A stretch of 64,000 nucleotides of DNA from positions 124,001-188,000 of the forward strand of contig NZ_JAMBOD010000003.1 of assembly GCF_023715445.1 (NCBI RefSeq), read 5' to 3'. Numbering within the stretch: position 1 is the first letter of the stretch; the number at the start of each line of letters is the position of its first letter. This document shows, in pieces, positions 35,468 through 45,685 of this stretch. This DNA is from Fictibacillus nanhaiensis (GTDB lineage Bacteria; Bacillota; Bacilli; Bacillales; Fictibacillaceae). The notes under the pieces were generated by a model. That model worked only from the letters and a program-made list of their open reading frames with translations, was not told the DNA's origin and made no database searches. The position numbers were made by a program, and so were the translations under genes.

Positions 35468-36862
35468 CTATAATATATATTGGCTTAGATCCTTATTCTT
35501 TGCGATATTAGCCAGCTTTTCTTCTACATACTCGGGTGTAATGGTAATTTGATCTAAACTGATATCAGGCGCTTCAAAAGATAAATCTTCTAATAAACGC
35601 TCTAATATGGTATGAAGTCTTCTCGCACCGATATTATCGGTATCTTGATTCACTTCAAATGCGATACTAGCAATCTTAGCAATAGCATCGTCAGAAAATT
35701 CAACGTTTATACCTTCCGTACTCAATAGAGCTTTGTACTGTTTTATAATCGCATTATCAGGCTCTATTAATATACGTGTAAAATCTTCAACAGACAAGCT
35801 ATTTAATTCTACCCTGATTGGAAACCTTCCTTGAAGCTCAGGTATGAGATCTGATGGCTTTGCCATATGAAATGCCCCCGCTGCAATAAAGAGAATGTGA
35901 TCTGTTTTAATCGAACCATATTTCGTCATTACAGTTGAGCCTTCCACGATCGGAAGTATATCTCTTTGAACACCTTCTCTGCTTACATCTGCAGAATTTT
36001 GATTTTTTCCTGCAATCTTGTCAATCTCATCTATAAATATAATACCTGTTTGTTCAGTCTTGTAAACTGCTTCACTCGTAACGTCATCCATATCAATCAA
36101 TTTTGCTGCTTCATCTTGTGTAAGAACTTTTCTCGCTTCACGGACGGTAAGCTTTCTTTTTTTCTTTTTCTTAGGCATAAGCCCGCCCAGCATATCTTGC
36201 ATGTTCATACCAACCTGCTCCAAGCCTGAGCCTTGGAACATATCTAGCACTGATGGATTTTGTTCATCCACTTCTACAGTAACAAGATGATCTTCCATTT
36301 CTCCAAGAGCAAGCTTATGAGCCATCTGATTTCTTCTTTGTTTTAAGTCTCCCGCATCGTCCTGCTGCTGAGTCTGATCAGCATCCTGATTCCCGCCCCC
36401 AAAAAACATCTCTAGAGGGTTCTTATAATTCGTTTCAGTTTTTTTACCCGGAACAAGCAATTCCACTAGACGCTTATTTGCATTTTGCTCTGCTTTATCT
36501 TTTACTTCATTCATTTTTTGTTCTTTCACAAGCCTTACAGAAGTTTCGACTAAATCACGGACCATGGAATCTACATCCCGTCCGACGTATCCGACTTCTG
36601 TAAATTTTGTTGCCTCAATTTTTATAAAAGGAGCTTGTGCAAGTTTCGCAAGCCTTCTCGCAATCTCAGTTTTACCTACGCCGGTCGGACCGATCATCAA
36701 TATATTCTTAGGCGATACCTCGTCGCGCAGTTTGTCATCCAGCAAACTTCTTCTGTATCGGTTACGGAGTGCTACGGCCACCGCTTTTTTAGCTTCTTTT
36801 TGTCCGATAATGTATTGGTCAAGTTTTTCAACGATCTGCCTTGGAGTTAATTGACTGTTCAA
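35468..36862 (-). CDS. hslU: ATP-dependent protease ATPase subunit HslU (ClpY)
   Basis: HslU is the AAA+ unfoldase of the HslUV protease. The Walker A GPTGVGKT lies at residues 58-65, Walker B is in [14 protein letters not shown], and the I-domain insertion and [21 protein letters not shown] sensor-2 region are present. The C-terminal KDLSQYIL tail is the part that docks on HslV. The start is TTG at 36862, with AAGGAG 9 bases upstream. It lies 25 bases after hslV and 24 before codY. Confidence 0.98.
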   Translation of the reverse strand: MNSQLTPRQIVEKLDQYIIGQKEAKKAVAVALRNRYRRSLLDDKLRDEVSPKNILMIGPTGVGKTEIARRLAKLAQAPFIKIEATKFTEVGYVGRDVDSMVRDLVETSVRLVKEQKMNEVKDKAEQNANKRLVELLVPGKKTETNYKNPLEMFFGGGNQDADQTQQQDDAGDLKQRRNQMAHKLALGEMEDHLVTVEVDEQNPSVLDMFQGSGLEQVGMNMQDMLGGLMPKKKKKRKLTVREARKVLTQDEAAKLIDMDDVTSEAVYKTEQTGIIFIDEIDKIAGKNQNSADVSREGVQRDILPIVEGSTVMTKYGSIKTDHILFIAAGAFHMAKPSDLIPELQGRFPIRVELNSLSVEDFTRILIEPDNAIIKQYKALLSTEGINVEFSDDAIAKIASIAFEVNQDTDNIGARRLHTILERLLEDLSFEAPDISLDQITITPEYVEEKLANIAKNKDLSQYIL

Positions 36863-36887
36863 ACAAAATCACTCCTTTTTAGGAATT

Positions 36888-37427
36888 TTACAATTCTTCT
36901 AAAACGATTTCTGTATTTGTATACACACAAATCTCACCTGCTGTTTGCAATGAAGCGAGTGCGATTTCTTTTGCAGATAGTTGGGGAGCATTATTTTTCA
37001 ACGCCCTTCCAGCTGCAAGTGCATAGTTTCCTCCAGAACCAATCGCCAAGATTCCGTCATCTGGTTCAATTACTTCTCCAGTACCTGAAATCAGCAGCAT
37101 ATGTTCTTTATTCATAACAATCAGTAACGCTTCAAGCTTTCTTAACACTTGATCTGTACGCCATTCTTTAGCCATTTCCACAGATGCACGCTGCAGGTTG
37201 CCGCTGTATTCTTCAAGCTTGCTTTCAAATTTTTCATAAAGAGTAAAGGCATCTGCTACAGAGCCGGCAAACCCAGCCAGAACCTTGCCGCCATATAGTT
37301 TTCTTACCTTTTTGGCTGTATGCTTCATTACAACTGCATTACCGAAAGTAACCTGTCCATCACCCGTCATTGCTGCTTCTCCATTGTGCCGAATAGCAAA
37401 AATTGTAGTTGCATGAAAAGTTGACAT
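36888..37427 (-). CDS. hslV: ATP-dependent protease peptidase subunit HslV (ClpQ)
   Basis: HslV is the proteasome-like peptidase of the HslUV complex. The N-terminus [11 protein letters not shown] has the Bacillus form, in which a Ser after the initiator Met was reported as the N-terminal nucleophile in place of the usual Thr. [14 protein letters not shown] and [14 protein letters not shown] are hallmark segments. The product is 179 residues, the Bacillus size. AGGGAGGG precedes the ATG. Confidence 0.97.
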   Translation of the reverse strand: MSTFHATTIFAIRHNGEAAMTGDGQVTFGNAVVMKHTAKKVRKLYGGKVLAGFAGSVADAFTLYEKFESKLEEYSGNLQRASVEMAKEWRTDQVLRKLEALLIVMNKEHMLLISGTGEVIEPDDGILAIGSGGNYALAAGRALKNNAPQLSAKEIALASLQTAGEICVYTNTEIVLEEL

Positions 37428-37450
37428 AAAAAATCCCTCCCTTTTTGTTT

Positions 37451-38353
37451 TTATGCTCGCGGATGCGTATTATTATATATTTTTTTTAAATGATCTTTTG
37501 TAACATGTGTGTAGACTTGTGTAGAGGATAGCTGTGAGTGGCCCAGCAGTTCCTGGACAGCTCTTAAGTCTGCACCTTCATTGAGCATATGCGTTGCAAA
37601 TGTGTGACGTAATACGTGAGGGCTAATATGTATTGTGAGCGATGACTCTTCAATTATTTTGTTCAATATGTTTCTTACGCTTCTCGCGCTTAAAGGTTCC
37701 CCTTTATAATTTAAAAATAAAGAATCTGATTTATTTTCAGTTTTTGCAAGCAGCATCTTGCGTCCGTTGGTCATATATCTTTCCAGCGCTTCTATTGCAA
37801 AAGAACCTAAGGGGACATATCTTTCTTTTCTTCCTTTTCCTTTTACTAATACGGCTTCAACAAAAAGATCGAGATCTTTTAACTGAAGTTTGCAGCATTC
37901 GCTTACCCGTATTCCGGTTCCGTAGAGTAGTTCGAGAATGGCCTGGTTTCTTTGTCCAATCGGTGTGCTTAAGTCAGACACGTTAAAAAGCTTCTCCAAC
38001 TCTTTTTCATAAAGAAATTGAGGAAGCATTTTTGCTTTTTTTGGTAAAGACGCCATTGCAAAAGGGTTATGTTCCACGATTTTTTCACGGTTCAAAAACC
38101 GGTAAAAGCTCCTCATCGAAGAGATCTTTCTTGCAACGGTGTTCCTTGCATACTTCTTTTCATGCAGAGACACAAGATAATGTCTAACTAAAACATAAGA
38201 AACAGCAGCGAATCCTTCGATTGCTTGCTGTTTCAAAAAAGAAGTAAAGTCATTAATATCTTTTTCATAGTGTTCAATCGTATAAGGTGAACTGTTCTTC
38301 TCAATCATTAAGTAATTAAGAAAATCCACCACGAGCTGGCGTTCTGATTTCAT
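37451..38353 (-). CDS. xerC: Site-specific tyrosine recombinase XerC (CodV)
   Basis: XerC works with XerD at dif to resolve chromosome dimers. The N-terminal SAM-like DNA-binding domain (about 5-90) is followed by the catalytic domain with Arg in [10 protein letters not shown], Lys in [14 protein letters not shown], the His-x2-Arg in [14 protein letters not shown], His in [12 protein letters not shown] and the nucleophile Tyr in QVYTHVT. I chose the ATG at 38353 (300 residues), with GAGGTG before it, over the GTG at 38362. It leads the xerC-hslVU-codY group. Confidence 0.96.
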   Translation of the reverse strand: MKSERQLVVDFLNYLMIEKNSSPYTIEHYEKDINDFTSFLKQQAIEGFAAVSYVLVRHYLVSLHEKKYARNTVARKISSMRSFYRFLNREKIVEHNPFAMASLPKKAKMLPQFLYEKELEKLFNVSDLSTPIGQRNQAILELLYGTGIRVSECCKLQLKDLDLFVEAVLVKGKGRKERYVPLGSFAIEALERYMTNGRKMLLAKTENKSDSLFLNYKGEPLSARSVRNILNKIIEESSLTIHISPHVLRHTFATHMLNEGADLRAVQELLGHSQLSSTQVYTHVTKDHLKKIYNNTHPRA

Positions 38354-38369
38354 TCCATACACCTCACAA

Positions 38370-38400
38370 AGCCCCTAAATCGTATCACAACTTAGGGGCT
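38370..38400 (-). terminator. Hairpin after trmFO, weak terminator or attenuator
   Basis: AGCCCCTAA and TTAGGGGCT form a perfect 9-base stem with a 13-base loop directly after trmFO, but only TTTG follows on the minus strand. It lies in the leader just before xerC, so it could reduce read-through from topA-trmFO into xerC-hslVU-codY. Confidence 0.55.
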
Positions 38401-38414
38401 AAAGCAATAGATGT

Positions 38415-39722
38415 TCACAAATTTGTTATAAAATTCTGAATTGTTTCCAAGGCTCGTTCAGCTAGTGCTGTATTACGTTCCTGCTTATTTTTGATTCTCT
38501 TTTCCAGTGGAGGCAGCAATCCAAAGTTCGCATTCATAGGCTGAAAATTATCAGGATTAGCAGTAGTAATATAATAGGCCATGCTTCCGATTGCAGTTTC
38601 TTTCGGGAATACCGCTAATTCCTCGCCTTTTACGAGCTTTGCTGCATTTATTCCAGCAATAAGGCCCGATGCTGCACTTTCTACGTATCCTTCAACACCA
38701 GTCATCTGTCCTGCAAAGAAAAGATCTTTACGTGCTTTTAGCTGATAAGTATCATTTAAAAGCTTTGGAGAATTCAAGAATGTGTTGCGGTGCATAACGC
38801 CGTAGCGGACAACTTCTGCATTCTCCAAACCAGGTATCAGCTGGATAAGTTCTTTTTGCGGACCCCACTTCAAGTGTGTTTGAAATCCAACCATATTATA
38901 TAACGTTCCTGCACTATTATCTTGTCTTAACTGTACCACAGCATAAGGAATCTTTCCTGTTTTTGGATCCTCTAGACCAACAGGCTTCATAGGACCGAAT
39001 AGCAGGGTCTTTTTGCCTCGCTTAGCCATCACTTCAACCGGCATGCATCCCTCAAAAAAGATTTCTTTTTCAAATTCTTTAAGAGGTACTGTCTCCGCTG
39101 AAATCAGAGCTTCATAAAAACGGTCAAATTCTTCCTCGGTCATCGGGCAGTTTAAGTAAGCAGCCTCACCTTTATCATAGCGCGACTTCAAATAAACTTT
39201 ATCCATATTAATACTGTCAACTTCAATGATTGGAGCAGCTGCATCGTAAAAATATAAATACTCTTCTCCGGTCAAGGAATTAAGCGCTTTAGATAAATTA
39301 TCTGATGTTAAAGGGCCTGTTGCAATAATCGTTGGTCCTTCCGGAATTTCAGTTACTTCTTCCGTTATTACTTCAACATTCGGGTGGTTTTTGACTCTTT
39401 CCGTTACAAGACCTGCAAACTCGTGGCGGTCTACTGCTAATGCTCCTCCAGCAGGTACTGCACAATCGTCAGCAGATGAAATGATGACTGAATTCAACTT
39501 TCTCATCTCTTCTTTTAATACACCGACTGCATTTGTTAAAGTATTTGCACGCAATGAATTGGAACAAACGAGTTCTGCAAACTTCTCAGTATGATGAGCC
39601 GGTGTTTGTCTGACCGGTCTCATCTCGTATAACTTAACTTTTATACCACGGTTCGCGATCTGCCATGCAGCTTCACTGCCGGCAAGACCCGCTCCGATTA
39701 CGTTAACATGTTCGTGGCTCAT
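38415..39722 (-). CDS. trmFO: tRNA (m5U54) methyltransferase TrmFO, folate dependent
   Basis: TrmFO methylates U54 in the T-loop of tRNA using methylenetetrahydrofolate and FADH2. The FAD-binding motif [15 protein letters not shown] is at the N-terminus and [15 protein letters not shown] and [12 protein letters not shown] are conserved blocks. I chose the ATG at 39722 (435 residues, the B. subtilis length), with AAGGAG 9 bases upstream; upstream in-frame codons lie inside topA. It follows topA by 13 bases. Confidence 0.96.
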   Translation of the reverse strand: MSHEHVNVIGAGLAGSEAAWQIANRGIKVKLYEMRPVRQTPAHHTEKFAELVCSNSLRANTLTNAVGVLKEEMRKLNSVIISSADDCAVPAGGALAVDRHEFAGLVTERVKNHPNVEVITEEVTEIPEGPTIIATGPLTSDNLSKALNSLTGEEYLYFYDAAAPIIEVDSINMDKVYLKSRYDKGEAAYLNCPMTEEEFDRFYEALISAETVPLKEFEKEIFFEGCMPVEVMAKRGKKTLLFGPMKPVGLEDPKTGKIPYAVVQLRQDNSAGTLYNMVGFQTHLKWGPQKELIQLIPGLENAEVVRYGVMHRNTFLNSPKLLNDTYQLKARKDLFFAGQMTGVEGYVESAASGLIAGINAAKLVKGEELAVFPKETAIGSMAYYITTANPDNFQPMNANFGLLPPLEKRIKNKQERNTALAERALETIQNFITNL

Positions 39723-39735
39723 GAAGAAAAACTCC

Positions 39736-41811
39736 TTACTTTGCTTCCTCTTCGGAATAGTCGCAAGATACACATTGAACAACTTTTCCTTTTTTCGTTT
39801 TCTTTTCTACTAGCATACTATTACATTTTGGGCATGTTCTTGCAATAGGTTTGTCCCAAGAAACGAATTCACAGTCTGGATATCGGTTACAGCCATAGAA
39901 TACCCGTTTCTTTTTACTCTTTCTTTCAACGATTGAGCCTTTGTGACAAGCCGGGCATTCAACCCCAATGTCTTTTACGATAGGCTTCGTGTTACGGCAG
40001 TCAGGAAAATTGGAGCATGCCATAAACTTGCCAAAGCGGCCCATCTTAAAGACCATTTCATGACCGCATTTTTCACAATTTTCACCAGCAGGCTCATCTT
40101 TAATTTCTACCTTTTGCATTTCAGCTTCTGCAATCTTCAGCTTCTTCTCAAAGTTTTTATAGAAATCATCGATGATTTCGATCCAGTTCTCTTTTCCCTC
40201 TTCAACTTCATCGAGATCACTTTCCATCTTGGCAGTGAATTCAACGTTAAACACTTCAGGGAAAAATTCAAGTGTCATCTCTAATACAAGTCCGCCAAGT
40301 TCTGTTGGGACGAATTTCTTGTCGTCTAAAGCTACATAGCCTCTTTTTTGGATCGTGTCCAGAGTCGGGGCATAAGTTGAAGGTCTTCCGATCCCCAATT
40401 CTTCCATAGTCCGTACGAGTCTTGCTTCTGAATAGCGCGGCGGCGGCTGGGTAAAGTGCTGTGTTGGCTCCAAGTCCTTCTTTTCAACCTGCATTCCTTC
40501 ATTAACATCGGGAAGGATACGGTCTTCTTCTTTTTTGCCGTCATCGTTTCCTTCAACATATACCTTCATAAATCCAGGGAACTTAACCTTTGATCCGGTT
40601 GCGCGGAAAGTTACTCCGTTATTTTGAAGGTCAACTGTCATAGTGTCCAGTACGGCAGAAGACATCTGACTTGCCAGAAAACGTTCCCAAATAAGCTTGT
40701 AAAGACGGAGCTGGTCTCTGGATAAATAGGCTTTCAAATCTTTTGGATGATACATAACAGAAGTAGGACGAATGGCTTCATGGGCATCCTGAGCATTTTT
40801 TCCTGCTTTCTTTTCAGCTCTGGTGGTGTTCACGTATTGTTTTCCGAATTCATTAGCGATGAACTCTGAAGCTTCATTCTTTGCTGTATCCGATATACGC
40901 GTAGAGTCAGTACGCATATATGTGATCAAACCGACTGTACCTTCTTTACCAAGGTCGATCCCTTCATATAGCTGCTGTGCTAGCATCATCGTTTTCTTCG
41001 CTCTAAAGTTAAGCTTTCGAGCAGCTTCCTGCTGTAAGGAAGAGGTAATAAACGGCGGAGAAGGATTTCTTTTTCGTTCTTTCTTTTGTACAGATTCGAT
41101 CGTAAATGATTTTCCTTTGATCTTGCTTAGGATATCTTTTACTTCTTGTTCATTGGAAAGTTCTCTTTTCTTACCATCCATGCCATAAAACTGAGCTTCA
41201 AAATCCTCTCCAGAAGCACTGAAAACCCCTTTGATTTTCCAGTATTCTTCAGGCTGGAAAGCTTCAATTTCTTTTTCACGTTCAACAATTAATCGCACAG
41301 CTACAGTTTGTACTCGTCCTGCACTTAAACCCTTTTTTATTTTCTTCCATAATAATGGACTGACTTTGTACCCTACAAGTCTGTCCAGAACTCTCCTGGC
41401 TTGCTGAGCATCGACTAAGTCCATGTTTATCTTTCTCGGACGCTTAAAGGAATCTTTTATCGCATTTTTTGTAATTTCATTAAATACAACTCTGCATTCA
41501 GAATCTAAATCTATTTCTAAGCTGTGAGCAAGATGCCATGCAATTGCTTCACCTTCACGATCCGGGTCAGCTGCGAGAAAAATTTGTTTTGCTTTTTTTG
41601 CTGCAGTTTTTAAGTCCTTTAGAATCGGACCTTTCCCTCGGATTGTAATATATTTAGGATCATAATTTTCTTCAACATCTACACCGATCTGGCTTCGGGG
41701 TAGGTCACGCACATGGCCCATAGATGCTTTTACGTCATATTTGCTCCCCAAATATTTTTTTATCGTCTTTGCTTTTGCGGGAGACTCAACAATGACTAAG
41801 TATTTTTCCAT
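39736..41811 (-). CDS. topA: DNA topoisomerase I
   Basis: TopA relaxes negative supercoils through a covalent 5'-phosphotyrosine. The N-terminal Toprim domain ([34 protein letters not shown]) and the active-site Tyr298 in [13 protein letters not shown] are visible. At the C-terminus three Cys4 zinc-ribbon repeats follow (CEKCG...CSNFPDC, CPACHKG...CNRYPDC, CPKCN...CVSC). The product has 691 residues. A good promoter lies in front, and trmFO follows closely. Confidence 0.98.
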   Translation of the reverse strand: MEKYLVIVESPAKAKTIKKYLGSKYDVKASMGHVRDLPRSQIGVDVEENYDPKYITIRGKGPILKDLKTAAKKAKQIFLAADPDREGEAIAWHLAHSLEIDLDSECRVVFNEITKNAIKDSFKRPRKINMDLVDAQQARRVLDRLVGYKVSPLLWKKIKKGLSAGRVQTVAVRLIVEREKEIEAFQPEEYWKIKGVFSASGEDFEAQFYGMDGKKRELSNEQEVKDILSKIKGKSFTIESVQKKERKRNPSPPFITSSLQQEAARKLNFRAKKTMMLAQQLYEGIDLGKEGTVGLITYMRTDSTRISDTAKNEASEFIANEFGKQYVNTTRAEKKAGKNAQDAHEAIRPTSVMYHPKDLKAYLSRDQLRLYKLIWERFLASQMSSAVLDTMTVDLQNNGVTFRATGSKVKFPGFMKVYVEGNDDGKKEEDRILPDVNEGMQVEKKDLEPTQHFTQPPPRYSEARLVRTMEELGIGRPSTYAPTLDTIQKRGYVALDDKKFVPTELGGLVLEMTLEFFPEVFNVEFTAKMESDLDEVEEGKENWIEIIDDFYKNFEKKLKIAEAEMQKVEIKDEPAGENCEKCGHEMVFKMGRFGKFMACSNFPDCRNTKPIVKDIGVECPACHKGSIVERKSKKKRVFYGCNRYPDCEFVSWDKPIARTCPKCNSMLVEKKTKKGKVVQCVSCDYSEEEAK

Positions 41812-41854
41812 TTACAGTTTATCCCCCTTTAAGGGTTTAGTGAAATCTTCCCTA

Positions 41855-41883
41855 TTATTAAATAATGTATCTGCTTTTGTCAA
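41855..41883 (-). promoter_or_regulatory. Sigma-A promoter of topA
   Basis: On the minus strand TTGACA (41878-41883) and TAATAA (41855-41860) are 17 bases apart. They lie in the 99-base gap between dprA and topA, about 40 bases before the topA ATG and its GGGGG ribosome site. Confidence 0.7.
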
Positions 41884-41910
41884 ACTGTTTCCTGTTTTTA
41901 ATGAAAACGG

Positions 41911-42777
41911 TTAAGTCCATTCATTTGTAATATCATCTGCACACATAACTAGTTTTGCGCCATTTTGAATTAAAAAATTTGTACCTGCTGCACATTCTTC
42001 AAGGATTGAACCTGGTATGGCATAGACATCTCTTCCTTGCTCCAGCGCCTGATCGGCAGTTATTAAAGAACCGCTCTTTGTTCTGGCTTCTGCAACCAAT
42101 GTTGCTTTCCCGAGACCGCTTATTATACGGTTACGCAATGGAAAATGCCAGCGTTTTGGTGCAGCATAAGGTGGAAACTCTGAAAGCAGAATGCCATTTT
42201 CGCTTATTTCTTCCGAAAGTTTACTATTTTCTTTAGGATAGATGCTTAATAGTCCTGAACCTAGTACTGCTGCAGTTCGTACACTTTTTAATAGACAAAG
42301 CTGATGTGCATATGTATCTATCCCTTTAGCAAGTCCGCTTACTGCAACCCAATCGTTTTCCAGCAACGGACAAAGGACTTTTTTTAATGCTAGCTTCCCA
42401 TTAGAACTAGGGTTTCTCGTTCCTACTACACTAATTATTTTATCCTGTTTTAGTGTACTCCAATCGCCTTTCCCATAAAGAACCCATGGAGGATCAAAAA
42501 TTGTCCTTAAGCTAGGAGGGTATTCTTGTTGAAAAACAGATATAGCAGAGATTGAGTTTTTCTTTAAAACATTCATTATGTATGTACTTCTTTTTTGGTT
42601 CACGAAAGTTTTTAAACGCCTTGCCATCTGCTCACTTAAAGCAAAAGACATCATCATGCTGGGAATATCCATCTTAAAAACATCTGTTAATTTCGGATCA
42701 GCTATTAATATATTTTTAATATGTTTCCATGTAAGACCTTCGCAATGATGAAGAAAAATTAAGCGTTCATAATCCAA
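41911..42777 (-). CDS. dprA: DNA processing protein DprA (Smf)
   Basis: DprA binds incoming single-stranded DNA during transformation and loads RecA. The 288-residue protein has the family Rossmann fold: ISVVGTRNPSSNG, VSGLAKGIDTYAHQ, VLGSGLLSIYP, SEFPPYAAPKRWHFPLRNRIISGLGKATLVAEA and SGSLITADQALEQGRDVYAIPG. A helical N-terminal part of about 80 residues precedes it. No C-terminal winged-helix domain is present, as in B. subtilis. It lies between sucD and topA. Confidence 0.95.
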   Translation of the reverse strand: MDYERLIFLHHCEGLTWKHIKNILIADPKLTDVFKMDIPSMMMSFALSEQMARRLKTFVNQKRSTYIMNVLKKNSISAISVFQQEYPPSLRTIFDPPWVLYGKGDWSTLKQDKIISVVGTRNPSSNGKLALKKVLCPLLENDWVAVSGLAKGIDTYAHQLCLLKSVRTAAVLGSGLLSIYPKENSKLSEEISENGILLSEFPPYAAPKRWHFPLRNRIISGLGKATLVAEARTKSGSLITADQALEQGRDVYAIPGSILEECAAGTNFLIQNGAKLVMCADDITNEWT

Positions 42778-42816
42778 AATCTTTTCCTCCTCATGAATCC
42801 TATGGATATTAAAGCG

Positions 42817-42842
42817 AAAAAGCTCCCTGATTCTGGGAGCTT
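42817..42842 (-). terminator. Rho-independent terminator after sucD
   Basis: On the minus strand AAGCTCCC and GGGAGCTT form a stem with a 6-base loop followed by TTTTTCG. A second hairpin (AGAGATGTTTTGAACATCTCT, 42853-42873) lies between it and the sucD stop. Confidence 0.85.
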
Positions 42843-42882
42843 CTCACGATGTTAGAGATGTTCAAAACATCTCTTATTCAAT

Positions 42883-43806
42883 TTATGCTTTTGATGCTTT
42901 TTCTTTGTTCGTAACGCAAGCGTCGTAAAGATCGTTTTCTTTAAGCGCTTCAACTAAAGTTTCACCCATTACTGAAGGTGTTGCTGCAACTTTAATTCCG
43001 CATTCTTTCATTGTTTTGATTTTCTCATCCGCCGTACCTTTACCACCTGAGATAATTGCACCAGCATGGCCCATGCGCTTTCCTGGAGGCGCTGTTTGTC
43101 CGCCAATGAAACCAACAACAGGTTTAGTCATGTTAGCTTTAACCCATTCAGCAGCTTCTTCTTCAGCAGTTCCGCCAATTTCACCGATCATGATAACTGC
43201 ATACGTATCTTCATCTTCATTAAACGCCTTAAGAACGTCAATAAAGTCTGTACCGTTAACTGGGTCTCCACCGATACCTACAGCTGTGGATTGTCCAATT
43301 CCGCGCTCTGTGAGCTGATGTACAGCTTCATACGTTAATGTTCCAGAACGGGATACAACGCCAACATGTCCTTTAGTGTGGATATATCCTGGCATGATAC
43401 CAATCTTACATTCTTCGGGAGTGATTACACCCGGGCAGTTTGGTCCAACTAAGCGAGTCTTTTTGCCTTCCATATAACGCTTCACTTTAACCATATCCAT
43501 TACCGGGATGCCCTCAGTAATACAGATCGCAAGGTCAAGTTCAGCATCGACAGCTTCGATGATTGCTTCTGCAGCAAATGCTGGAGGAACGTAAATAACA
43601 GAAGCGTTTGCTCCAGTTTCTTTTACTGCATCAACAACCGTGTTGAATACAGGAAGCCCTTCAACTTCAGTTCCACCTTTGCCTGGTGTAACTCCGCCCA
43701 CAATTTTAGTACCATATTCAAGCATTTGTTTCGTATGGAAAAGACCTACGGAACCTGTGATACCCTGAACGATGACTTTTGTGTCTTTATTTATAAAAAT
43801 GCTCAT
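42883..43806 (-). CDS. sucD: Succinate-CoA ligase, ADP-forming, alpha subunit
   Basis: SucD binds CoA and carries the phosphohistidine intermediate of the TCA-cycle step succinyl-CoA to succinate. The N-terminal CoA-binding fold ([20 protein letters not shown]), the [22 protein letters not shown] block and the active-site His in [18 protein letters not shown] are present. The product has 307 residues, slightly longer at the C-terminus than usual. It lies 37 bases after sucC. Confidence 0.98.
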   Translation of the reverse strand: MSIFINKDTKVIVQGITGSVGLFHTKQMLEYGTKIVGGVTPGKGGTEVEGLPVFNTVVDAVKETGANASVIYVPPAFAAEAIIEAVDAELDLAICITEGIPVMDMVKVKRYMEGKKTRLVGPNCPGVITPEECKIGIMPGYIHTKGHVGVVSRSGTLTYEAVHQLTERGIGQSTAVGIGGDPVNGTDFIDVLKAFNEDEDTYAVIMIGEIGGTAEEEAAEWVKANMTKPVVGFIGGQTAPPGKRMGHAGAIISGGKGTADEKIKTMKECGIKVAATPSVMGETLVEALKENDLYDACVTNKEKASKA

Positions 43807-43843
43807 GCTTTAAATTCCCATCCTTCCTGCAATGTTTTCTCTA

Positions 43844-45004
43844 TTACTTAACTAAAGCGACGATTTTTTCTGCACCGTCAGCCATTGAATCAGCAGCTGT
43901 AATATTAAGTCCGGACTCTTTTAAGATCTTTTTGCCAAGATCCACATTTGTTCCTTCAAGACGTACTACAAGAGGCAGTTCAAGACCTACTTGTTTAGTA
44001 GCTTCAACAACACCATTTGCAATGATGTCACATTTCATGATACCGCCAAAAATGTTAACGAAGATTCCTTTAACATTTTTGTCCGAAAGAATAATCTTGA
44101 ATGCTTCGGTTACTTTCTCAGTTGTAGCACCGCCCCCAACATCAAGGAAGTTAGCAGGATCTCCGCCGTAATGTTTAATGATATCCATAGTAGCCATAGC
44201 TAGACCAGCACCATTAACCATACAGCCGATATTTCCATCAAGAGAGATATAGCTTAAATCATATTTAGAAGCTTCAATCTCTTTTGGATCTTCTTCTTCT
44301 AAATCTCTGTATTCTATGATGTCTTTATGACGGTAAAGAGCATTTGAATCAAAGTTCATTTTCGCATCAAGTGCCATTACGTTTCCGTCTCCAGTTACAA
44401 CCAATGGATTGATCTCAGCGATAGAGCAGTCTTTTTCAACGAAAGCTGTGTATAGTCCAAGCATGAACTTAACAGCTTTGCCTACTAACGCAGTTGGAAT
44501 GTTTATGTTATAAGCAAGACGTCTAGCTTGGAAAGCTTGAAGACCAATAGCCGGATCGATTACTTCTTTGAAGATTTTTTCAGGCGTTTTTTCTGCCACT
44601 TCTTCAATTTCAGTACCGCCTTCTTCAGATCCCATCATTACTACACTTGAAGTTGCACGGTCAAGTACTAGTCCGATGTAATATTCCTTTTTAATGTCAC
44701 AGCCCTCTTCGATAAGTAAGCGCTTAACTTCTTTACCTTCTGGACCAGTTTGGTGAGTTACAAGAACTTTACCTAAAATTTCATTTGCGTATGTACGCAC
44801 TTCATCAATGTTTTTAGCAACTTTTACGCCACCCGCTTTACCGCGGCCACCTGCGTGAATCTGTGCTTTTACAACAGATACAGTGCTCCCCAGTTCTTTA
44901 GCAGCTTCTACAGCTTCTTCAACTGAAAATGCTACTTTTCCGTTTGGAACAGCCACACCATATTTTCTAAGTATCTCTTTACCTTGGTATTCGTGGATAT
45001 TCAT
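43844..45004 (-). CDS. sucC: Succinate-CoA ligase, ADP-forming, beta subunit
   Basis: SucC contains the ATP-grasp nucleotide site and the succinate site. The 386-residue protein begins [17 protein letters not shown], with [51 protein letters not shown] and [10 protein letters not shown], all family marks. A promoter and a possible CcpA site lie upstream. It forms an operon with sucD that ends at the hairpin at 42817. Confidence 0.98.
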   Translation of the reverse strand: MNIHEYQGKEILRKYGVAVPNGKVAFSVEEAVEAAKELGSTVSVVKAQIHAGGRGKAGGVKVAKNIDEVRTYANEILGKVLVTHQTGPEGKEVKRLLIEEGCDIKKEYYIGLVLDRATSSVVMMGSEEGGTEIEEVAEKTPEKIFKEVIDPAIGLQAFQARRLAYNINIPTALVGKAVKFMLGLYTAFVEKDCSIAEINPLVVTGDGNVMALDAKMNFDSNALYRHKDIIEYRDLEEEDPKEIEASKYDLSYISLDGNIGCMVNGAGLAMATMDIIKHYGGDPANFLDVGGGATTEKVTEAFKIILSDKNVKGIFVNIFGGIMKCDIIANGVVEATKQVGLELPLVVRLEGTNVDLGKKILKESGLNITAADSMADGAEKIVALVK

Positions 45005-45051
45005 TTACTCTCCATCCTCCTATCATGGTGAAAACTTAAAGTACCGTTATC

Positions 45052-45080
45052 ATTGTATAAGACCAAGCGTCTAATGTCTA
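45052..45080 (-). promoter_or_regulatory. Sigma-A promoter of sucCD
   Basis: On the minus strand TAGACA (45075-45080) and TACAAT (45052-45057) are 17 bases apart, about 50 bases before the sucC ATG. This is the only clear promoter in the gap between the SASP-like gene and sucC. Confidence 0.7.
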
Positions 45081-45096
45081 CTATTCTACAGAAAAT

Positions 45097-45110
45097 TGCA
45101 AGCGCATACA
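45097..45110. promoter_or_regulatory. Candidate CcpA (cre) site upstream of sucCD
   Basis: TGTATGCGCTTGCA on the minus strand resembles the cre consensus TGWAANCGNTNWCA with two mismatches and is nearly palindromic. It lies 17 bases upstream of the -35 element. Catabolite control of TCA-cycle genes by CcpA is established in Bacillus; binding here is inferred. Confidence 0.45.
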
Positions 45111-45127
45111 GTATTTTTATAGCATAA

Positions 45128-45163
45128 TAAAAACCAAAACCATTATAATCTGATTTTGGTTTT
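45128..45163 (-). terminator. Terminator after the SASP-like gene
   Basis: On the minus strand AAAACCAAAATC and GGTTTTGGTTTT form a stem of about ten pairs, followed by TTATTATG. It lies about 45 bases after the small spore-protein-like gene and before the sucCD promoter. The stem is AT-rich, so its strength is uncertain. Confidence 0.65.
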
Positions 45164-45206
45164 ACTTCTTTTTATCTTTATGAAATAGTGATTTCCAAAC
45201 CTTATT

Positions 45207-45365
45207 TCATTTATTTTTTTCGTTTTGCTGTTTTTTAATAATCTTAGGTGTAATCGCCTCTTTTTCTGCTGCAGGACGATATAGACCAAACTCTTCGGCC
45301 ATTTCCTCTTTGAATTGATTAACTAATTGTTCAGATTGCTTTACAACAAGTTTATTTTTTGGCAT
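45207..45365 (-). CDS. Alpha/beta-type small acid-soluble spore protein-like, 52 residues
   Basis: The reading frame starts at an ATG with AAAGGAG 9 bases upstream and encodes MPKNKLVVKQSEQLVNQFKE followed by EMAEEFGLYR and a basic tail ending KQQNEKNK. The first half matches the alpha/beta SASP pattern NKLLVPGAEQALDQFK-EIA-EFG, the helix that coats DNA in spores. The second conserved SASP block (GGEITKRLV) is not recognisable, so this is a divergent or truncated member, or a regulator-like relative. It has its own terminator. The gene sits between ylqH and sucC on the minus strand. Confidence 0.65.
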   Translation of the reverse strand: MPKNKLVVKQSEQLVNQFKEEMAEEFGLYRPAAEKEAITPKIIKKQQNEKNK

Positions 45366-45409
45366 TGTACACACTCCTTTTATGTTAGCAATGCCCTAAA
45401 CGCTCAAGA

Positions 45410-45685
45410 TTATGTTTTTAACTCTGCTTCTTTATCCATTTGATAAATAAAAGCAAATAGTTCTGCTACAACTTCATAAAGCTCTTCAGGAATACTTTCT
45501 TCAATCTCTAATCTTGATAAAAGATGTACGAGTGATGCATCTTCCTGTATAGGTATGTTGTGCTCTTTAGCAGTGCTAACAATGCGCTGTGCAGTTTCAC
45601 CTTTCCCCTTCGCAGCTACAACAGGAGAACCGGATTCTTCAGGATTATACTTCAGAGCAACAGCTTCTTTTATGTTACTTTTCAT
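45410..45685 (-). CDS. ylqH: Stand-alone FlhB C-terminal-like protein YlqH
   Basis: The 91-residue protein aligns with the C-terminal domain of FlhB just after the NPTH cleavage site: AVALKYNPEESGSPVVAAKG corresponds to AICLKYDDSGMEAPVVVAKG in the FlhB of this window, and IPEELYEVVAELFAFIYQMDK to IPEDLFKAVAEILAFVYRIKK. It lacks NPTH and the membrane part. It overlaps ylqG by 4 bases (ATGA), so the two are coupled. The function is unknown; binding to the export gate or to the FliK-like partner is an inference. Confidence 0.88.
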   Translation of the reverse strand: MKSNIKEAVALKYNPEESGSPVVAAKGKGETAQRIVSTAKEHNIPIQEDASLVHLLSRLEIEESIPEELYEVVAELFAFIYQMDKEAELKT

